Of a DNA stretch of 64,000 nucleotides, positions 59,102-64,000 are shown piece by piece. Source of the stretch: Lonicera japonica (taxonomy: Eukaryota > Streptophyta > Magnoliopsida > Dipsacales > Caprifoliaceae); assembly GCA_021464415.1 (NCBI GenBank), contig CM038469.1, positions 18,681,901 through 18,745,900 of the forward strand. The letters are read 5' to 3'. The stretch's first letter is position 1. Each line of letters opens with the position of its first letter. The position numbers and the translations under genes were made by a program. The notes below the pieces were generated by a model. It did not search any database, had not been told where the DNA came from, and worked only from the letters and a program-made list of their open reading frames with translations.

Positions 59102-59837
59102 CAAATTCTGCTCCTGGCTTTGTAGAAAATATATATATTAAACCAAATACTTTTTTAATTTACTTTCTATTATAAAATTCAAATTACTTTCTTAATTTAC
59201 TTTTTTTGGTTATTTAAAAATAAAAAAAAATATTGAAACAAATACTAATATTAATTAAAAAAAATATATGACATTAGTATAAAACACCAGATGGAATTTT
59301 TGTAACATAAATCCAGGGATTTTCCGTTTATTATAGGTAAATTATAATATGATTTTCCAAATTTTTGGTTAATTATATATAATATATATGTATTATTATA
59401 CATACATATATATATATATATTATGTAATTAGTTCAATAGAAAATTATTCAATTATGGAATCCAAAATCACTCAATCGATTAAATTATTCAAAAACACTT
59501 CACAAATAGAGAAGGGGTATTATCGTCCTCATAATTACAATTTCAAACAGTGAGCTGCACAAATTGCTTATTTCACGGTTAAATCAGATTCTTAGGGGTG
59601 TAATCCTAAATATTAATCATGTGGTGGACAAAATCTTTAAGACTTGACTTATTCCTAGTTTTCTAAAAAAAAATTTAAACCACTTTTCTTCCGGGTAATT
59701 TTATTTCTATCCTCAGATTTTTGCAATTTATCCACCCTTAATTTTTATTAACATGGAAATAAAATTTTCAAAACTTCCTTATAAAAATTGAGAAGTATAT
59801 CCACAAATTAATAATCTTTTTAAATGTATTTACTTTT
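59102..59837. other. AT-rich intergenic DNA
   Basis: Homopolymer A/T runs and an (AT)n run at about 59406-59420. Nothing coding. Confidence 0.5.
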
Positions 59838-59901
59838 AAAATTAGTTTCCCAATTAAAATATACTTCTTTACTTTTAAAATTAGTTTCCTAATTATAATA
59901 T
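59838..59901. repeat. Short tandem unit of about 39 bp, left of the Pack-MULE
   Basis: The phrase TTTACTTTTAAAATTAGTTTCC(T/C)AATT occurs twice here and again right of the Pack-MULE (61546-61580); a weaker copy is at about 62275-62310. The Pack-MULE inserted into this small array. Confidence 0.7.
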
Positions 59902-60313
59902 GAGATAATAGGTTCTAGGACCTCATTTCGTAATGTTTTATAGTTTTAAGGACGGATTCATATTTAATAAAGAAAAGTAGTACTAATTTCATAATTTATT
60001 TTTACAATAAGGACACTTTTCATGATATTAATTTATTTTAAGGAAAATTATAATTATTGTTGGACAAATATACCCCATTAAAAATGTGCATATGTTCACC
60101 TGTATTCTCGTCATCACTTCCTATTGTAGAATCGGCTTGTCCTATCTTCTGTAAACCCTCACTTCCTCACAACCTAAATCTTCATGGATCAACGCCCTCA
60201 TCCTCTTCTTCCCGTTCCCCGTTGTAGCCGTTAAGGTTTCATATTCACAAGAATCAGCTGAGTACTGACTACAATATTGTAAGTCTCCGATCTCTACTTC
60301 TTCTTCGCCGTCG

Positions 60314-60600
60314 ATGCTTTTGAAGAGGAAGAGACCTTCGAGGATTGACATTCCGATAGCTTCCTTGGTTACTGAGACGCCGGCGGTTGTTGACAGGTTG
60401 AACGAGGTGGAGTTTGAAGGGGAGAGGTATTCTGTCTATTGCAAGAGAGGGAAAAGGGGTGCCATAGAGGATCGTTACTCTGCAGTGGTTGGTCTTCAAG
60501 GAGATTCCAAACAGGTAAAGTCAAATTGATTGTCTTGTTAATAAACTATTTTATTTCCATTTTAATTTTGACTTTTAGGCGGAGTTTTTTGGAACACGGA
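60314..60600 (+). pseudogene. Captured protein phosphatase 2C (AP2C-like) first exon and broken second exon
   Basis: An open frame of 67 codons starts MLLKRKRPSRIDIPIASL and ends at a good splice donor (AAACAG/GTAAAG, exon end 60514). It contains YSVYCKRGKRGAIEDRYSA, the start of the PP2C catalytic domain in plant clade-B enzymes, preceded by a KRKRPSRIDI word that fits the kinase-interaction motif with which AP2C phosphatases dock MAP kinases. After 64 intron-like bases ending TTTTAG, GCGGAGTTTTTTGG resembles the beginning of the next exon (AFFG) but is cut before the metal-binding DGHGG motif. No catalytic activity is possible. About 170 bases of CT-rich leader precede the ATG and may also derive from the donor gene. 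Confidence 0.8.
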
Positions 60601-60849
60601 TAATCTAATATAATGATCATCAGAAATGTGTTTTACCGAATTTGGATTTCTTTGATGCTTTTTTTATTATTATTGAAACGAAAATCTATATATGGATTGG
60701 TATTCTTAGTTGTTATTATAAGACAATGACAGCTTACTACTCATGTTGCAAATAGCCTTGCAATGTGAAAATTTTCATTTCATATAGACAGAATTGTACT
60801 AACTTTGACAATTCTAAGAGATTATTTGCTCACTGGTTGATGTCCAAGT

Positions 60850-61380
60850 GGTGCTAAATGCATTTAGCACCTTCTGGTTGTTATCCAGGTGGTGCTAAAT
60901 ACATTTAGCACCTTCTGGTTGTGCATTTATCATTTTCTAGTTATTGTTCAGAAGGTGCTAAATGCATTTAGCACCTTCTGGTTGGTGTCCAGGTGGTTGT
61001 TCAGAAGGTGCTAAATGCATTTAGCACCTTCTGGTTATTGTCCAGGTGGTGCTAAATGCATTTAGCACCTTCTGGTTGTGCATTTATCAGAAGGTGCTAA
61101 ATGTATTTAGCACCTTCTGGTTATTGTCCAGGTGGTGCTAAATGCATTTAGCACCTTCTGGTTGCTGTCCAGGTGGTGCTAAATGCATTTAGCACCTTCT
61201 AGTTGTGCATTTAGCACTTTCTGGTTGTTGTTCAGAAGGTGCTAAATGCATTTAGCACCTTTTGGTTGCTGTCCAGAAGGTGCTAAATGCATTTAGCACC
61301 TTCTGGTTGCTGTCCAGGGTGGTGCTAAATGCATTTAGCACCTTCTGAACGTTCAGAAGGTGCTAAATGCATTTAGCACC
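60850..61380. repeat. Array of 12 palindromes in the Pack-MULE
   Basis: The half-site GGTGCTAAATG followed by its exact inverse makes a 22-bp palindrome. It starts at 60850, 60891, 60954, 61007, 61048, 61093, 61134, 61175, 61238, 61279, 61321 and 61359. Ten copies are perfect and two carry a changed centre. The most common distance is 41-42 bases, with spacers of the type TTCTGGTTGCTGTCCAG. Each copy can form a cruciform or hairpin. Confidence 0.95.
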
Positions 61381-61605
61381 TTCTAGTTGCTGTTAGTGTA
61401 ATAATGAGCGTGAGACATTTTAAGGAAGGGGTATTAGTGTCTTTTTTGTATAGTGTCCTTAATTTACATGGCTTATTTTTAAGTGTCCTTTATAATTACA
61501 TTATTATTAGAATGAGCCCTTATATCTAATTGCCTCTTATAATATACTTCTTTACTTTTAAAATAAATTTCCTAATTATAATACTAGAAATTAGGTAGAA
61601 GGGCT

Positions 61606-62262
61606 TATTACATATTGATTTTTACCAAAAATCCAATTAATAATATTTTTTTGAATGAAGGGCCAATTTTTAATTGGTAATTAGTGTAAGAGGCCTATTT
61701 TGTTTTATATTTTAAATGAATGTATTTGCATAAATTTAAATATCATTTAATTAATAAAAACATGTTATGTATTACCTAAATTACCCCTCTTTATGAAATT
61801 TGCACAAAAAATATGGATTGCAAAGTTCATATTGCAGTAAAATATGAACTGCAAAGTTCATATTGCAGTGAAATATGGACTGCAATATGAACTTTGCACT
61901 AAAAATATGGACTGCAAAGTTCACATTGCAGTAAAATATGGACTGCAATATGAACTTTGCACCAAAAATATCGACTGCAAAGTTCATATTGCAGTGAAAT
62001 ATGGAGTGCAAAGTCCATGTTGCAGTGAAATATGGAGTGCAAAGTTCATATTGAAGTGAAATATAGACTGCAAAGTTCATATTGCAGTCCATATTTTAAT
62101 GCATATTGGTATTTTTTAGTTTATTTTAAGGGTTGGGATGTCATTTTACAATGAAAAAAAAGACACATGTCATATTATCAATAAAATAAAAAATAGGCCC
62201 TTTATTTACAAAAAAATTATTCCTTGGCCTTAGTGTGAAAATCTTTCTCTAATAAGACCTTT
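61606..62262. mobile_element. TIR element (about 0.65 kb) with hairpin-rich core
   Basis: The left part (GGGCTTATTAC ... GAAGGGCCAATTTTTAATT, from about 61610) and the right part read inwards (GGTCTTATTAG ... AAAGGGCCTATTTTTTATT, from about 62258) are inverted repeats of about 80 bases with moderate identity. The exact ends and the TSD are unclear. It resembles a MULE-type MITE. Confidence 0.55.
61800..62095. repeat. Hairpin repeat array built on ACTGCAAAGTTCATATTGCAGT
   Basis: About eight units of the kind ACTGCAA-AGTTCATA-TTGCAGT, some inverted relative to others, separated by AAATATGG. Both strands therefore read as short Cys/Asn/Met-rich repeat frames, which are not genes. Confidence 0.9.
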
Positions 62263-62995
62263 TTTTTAATTGTCCCATTATAATATACTTCCTTAATAAT
62301 ATATTTTCTTAATTTGTTAAAAGGTATATTGATACAAGTATTATAGATTTATTATTTATCAAAAATATACAATACTATAAAACTGGGCGGAATTAATTTA
62401 TATTATTATATCATAATACTAACAAATAATTTTTTTCAACAAATGAGTTTACTATTTTCTTTTTCTTTTTTCTATACAATGAGGGCTCTAAATAAATAAA
62501 AATAAAGAAAAATAAAAAAGAATTAGTAGCTGAATGCAACAAACATCGTTTCCTTCAATCTCAATCCTTTCAAGTTAAAGGAAGAATATTCAATTATAAT
62601 ATATGTTTGTTTTCTTGTTTGCCATGGTAAATCTGTAATTAAAGTTATAAATATAATTTACTTCTAGGTAAGAACTAAATTTTGTAGACGTATTACAAAT
62701 GTTTCAAATTACACTTACTATTTAATTACTATTCCAAGACTAATGTGAATTATTGTATAATCTTAATTCTGAAAACAAATATGAATCATAGACTATAGTC
62801 TATTCTCTAGTCCGGAAAGTGGATATAATTAACAATAAATTATATATATTAGAAATATCATTTTATTATACAATTTATGTTTACTTTTTGATATATTATA
62901 TGACAATGGATAGAAGTAAAAATTTGCTGGATAATTTACAATTGAATTAAAAAGAATCATTATTTTATAAAAATTATGCCAATATTTGTTTTTTT
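62263..62995. other. AT-rich intergenic DNA
   Basis: No feature beyond homopolymer runs and one degenerate copy of the 39-bp unit at about 62275-62310. Confidence 0.5.
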
Positions 62996-64000
62996 AAGTT
63001 TATCCAACAACGTGGTTAAACTTAGTGGGTGTGAAAACCCGCGTTTTCAGTTCCTCCGCTTTTCATCTTTATTTTTCGGAACACGTTGGAGTTTTTATTA
63101 ATTACAAAAACATGACATTTTGTAAACAATTCAGAGTCGCCAGTTTGTTTTACTAAACAAACAAAATTTTTGTGTAAAAGAGAAACATTTATGAATTAAA
63201 CGCTTTCTTAAACACAATTAATGCGGAACCAGACAATTCAAGGGTTCAGGGATTAAATTACGAATTGGGAAGGGATTAGGCACCCAATTCGCCCTTTTGG
63301 TCTCTAAGTAGAATGTGCGTTAAGTATTATCACAGATTCACATGCGCGTGTAATATTTGTAGGTCGGAAAATACCCTAGAGGGGGGTGAATAGGGTTTTT
63401 AAAACTTAATGCGGAATTTAAAACTTTTCTAACAATGTTTAAGTAAAACAAATTTACAAAACAAATTATCAAGGAATGCAATCAAATAAACAATCAAGAA
63501 AATAAACAATCTCAAGCAAACAATAATATAGCAAGTAAATAAAGAGATTGAGTAAGAAAGATTAAACCAATCGAAGTCCAAGATTTTTTGTCCACACGGT
63601 TCGGCTTGTTCCCCCTACTCCGCGCTCGGTTAGTTCCCCGAGAATTTCCACTATAACCGATCTCCTTCCGGGTGAAGATCAAACCTCTACAAGTGTATTC
63701 TTCTCACACACTCTTACAAGTATTGAAACACCCTCAATACTCTCACAAGAAATCCCTCTTGCTATTCTATGAGATACACCTCTCACAAAAATGATTTGAA
63801 CAAGTTTTTGGTGACTAACACCAATGTACAATATCTCTCTTGTGTATAACAAAATACAAATGATACTCACACTAAGAGATATCAAAATTGATCAAAAATA
63901 TATAGCTCAAAAATGAAGAATATGATCAATAATACTTGAATAACTTTGTATATATGTAAAATAAGTTTGTAGAATGATTCAAGTATGTTAAAACATGTCT
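62996..64000. other. Probable LTR-type repeat fragment at the window end
   Basis: The phrases TCAGAGTCGCCAGTTTG (about 63131), GCACCCAATTCGCCCTTTTGG and TACCCTAGAGGGGGGTGAAT (63373-63392) are of a kind common in dispersed plant repeats, probably an LTR element whose boundaries lie outside the window. No coding domain is visible. Confidence 0.35.

Larger units (their letters stand above)
59902..61536 (+). mobile_element. Pack-MULE (1635 bp) carrying a PP2C gene fragment
   Basis: The left end GAGATAATAGGTTCTAGG and the right end, read inwards as GAGGCAATTAGATATAAGGG, form a TIR. A perfect 9-bp TSD, TTATAATAT, lies at 59893-59901 and 61537-61545. The first 170 bases and the last 130 align with the MULE at 28654-32245 in opposite orientation, so the two are one family. 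It has no transposase. Between the ends lie a CT-rich leader, one exon of a host phosphatase gene and an array of 12 palindromes. Confidence 0.88.

Noticed and set aside
60850..61380. Regularly spaced repeats resembling a CRISPR array
   Set aside because: Repeats are palindromic, spacers are themselves repeated (CTGGTTGCTGTCCAG), the genome is a plant, and no cas-like genes exist; the array lies inside a MULE.
61781..62092. Opposed Cys/Asn/Met-rich frames of 71 and 103 codons
   Set aside because: Both are translations of the hairpin repeat array, present on both strands because the repeats are inverted.
1..64000. tRNA, rRNA or other structural RNA genes
   Set aside because: No cloverleaf with A and B boxes and no rRNA signature was noticed; the tRNA-like strings are the primer-binding sites of LTR elements. 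A tRNAscan-SE run would be decisive.

Overview
The window is plant nuclear DNA, most likely from a eudicot. It is AT-rich, holds several classes of plant transposable element in nested layers, and shows no convincing intact single-copy host gene. The coding material I recognise belongs to transposons or to gene pieces carried by them. Boundaries were found by eye from terminal repeats and target-site duplications (TSDs).

Region 1 (1-2999): the 3' tail and 3' LTR of a degenerate chromovirus-like element cut by the window edge, then unassigned DNA with a TATA-like promoter. Region 2 (3000-25387): a decayed CACTA (En/Spm) transposon with TSD TAG, read on the minus strand, with remnants of a TNP2-type transposase (24336-20758) and a Transposase_24-type gene (about 5852-4184). 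Inserted in it are a 520-bp solo LTR (3130-3649), a 2.6-kb hAT element (6919-9552) and a Tekay/Del-like Ty3 element (12015-19824), which itself holds a copia-like solo LTR (15738-17205). Region 3 (25388-28644): AT-rich DNA with tandem duplications.

Region 4 (28654-32245): a Mutator-like element (MULE) with an 8/9-matching 9-bp TSD. Its left end was hit by a second MULE (28668-29707) carrying a GRF zinc-finger gene piece, and its middle by a copia-like solo LTR (30382-31190). Region 5 (about 32942-59101): a small long-TIR element split inside its left TIR by an Athila-like element (33019-57932). That element was hit by a second Athila element (35349-47348, LTRs about 2% different) and by a Ty3 chromovirus (48246-55183). 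The last one has indistinguishable LTRs and an unbroken 1600-codon gag-pol; it is the youngest element and the only one that looks potentially autonomous.

Region 6 (59102-64000): a Pack-MULE (59902-61536) related to the one in region 4, carrying the first exon of a protein phosphatase 2C gene and an array of 12 palindromes; another TIR element made largely of hairpin repeats; and unassigned repeat-like DNA. The most unusual signals are the PP2C-carrying Pack-MULE with its palindrome array, the 21-bp lattice of dyad motifs in the Athila element, and the gene-like piece inside the CACTA element that was split by a retrotransposon.
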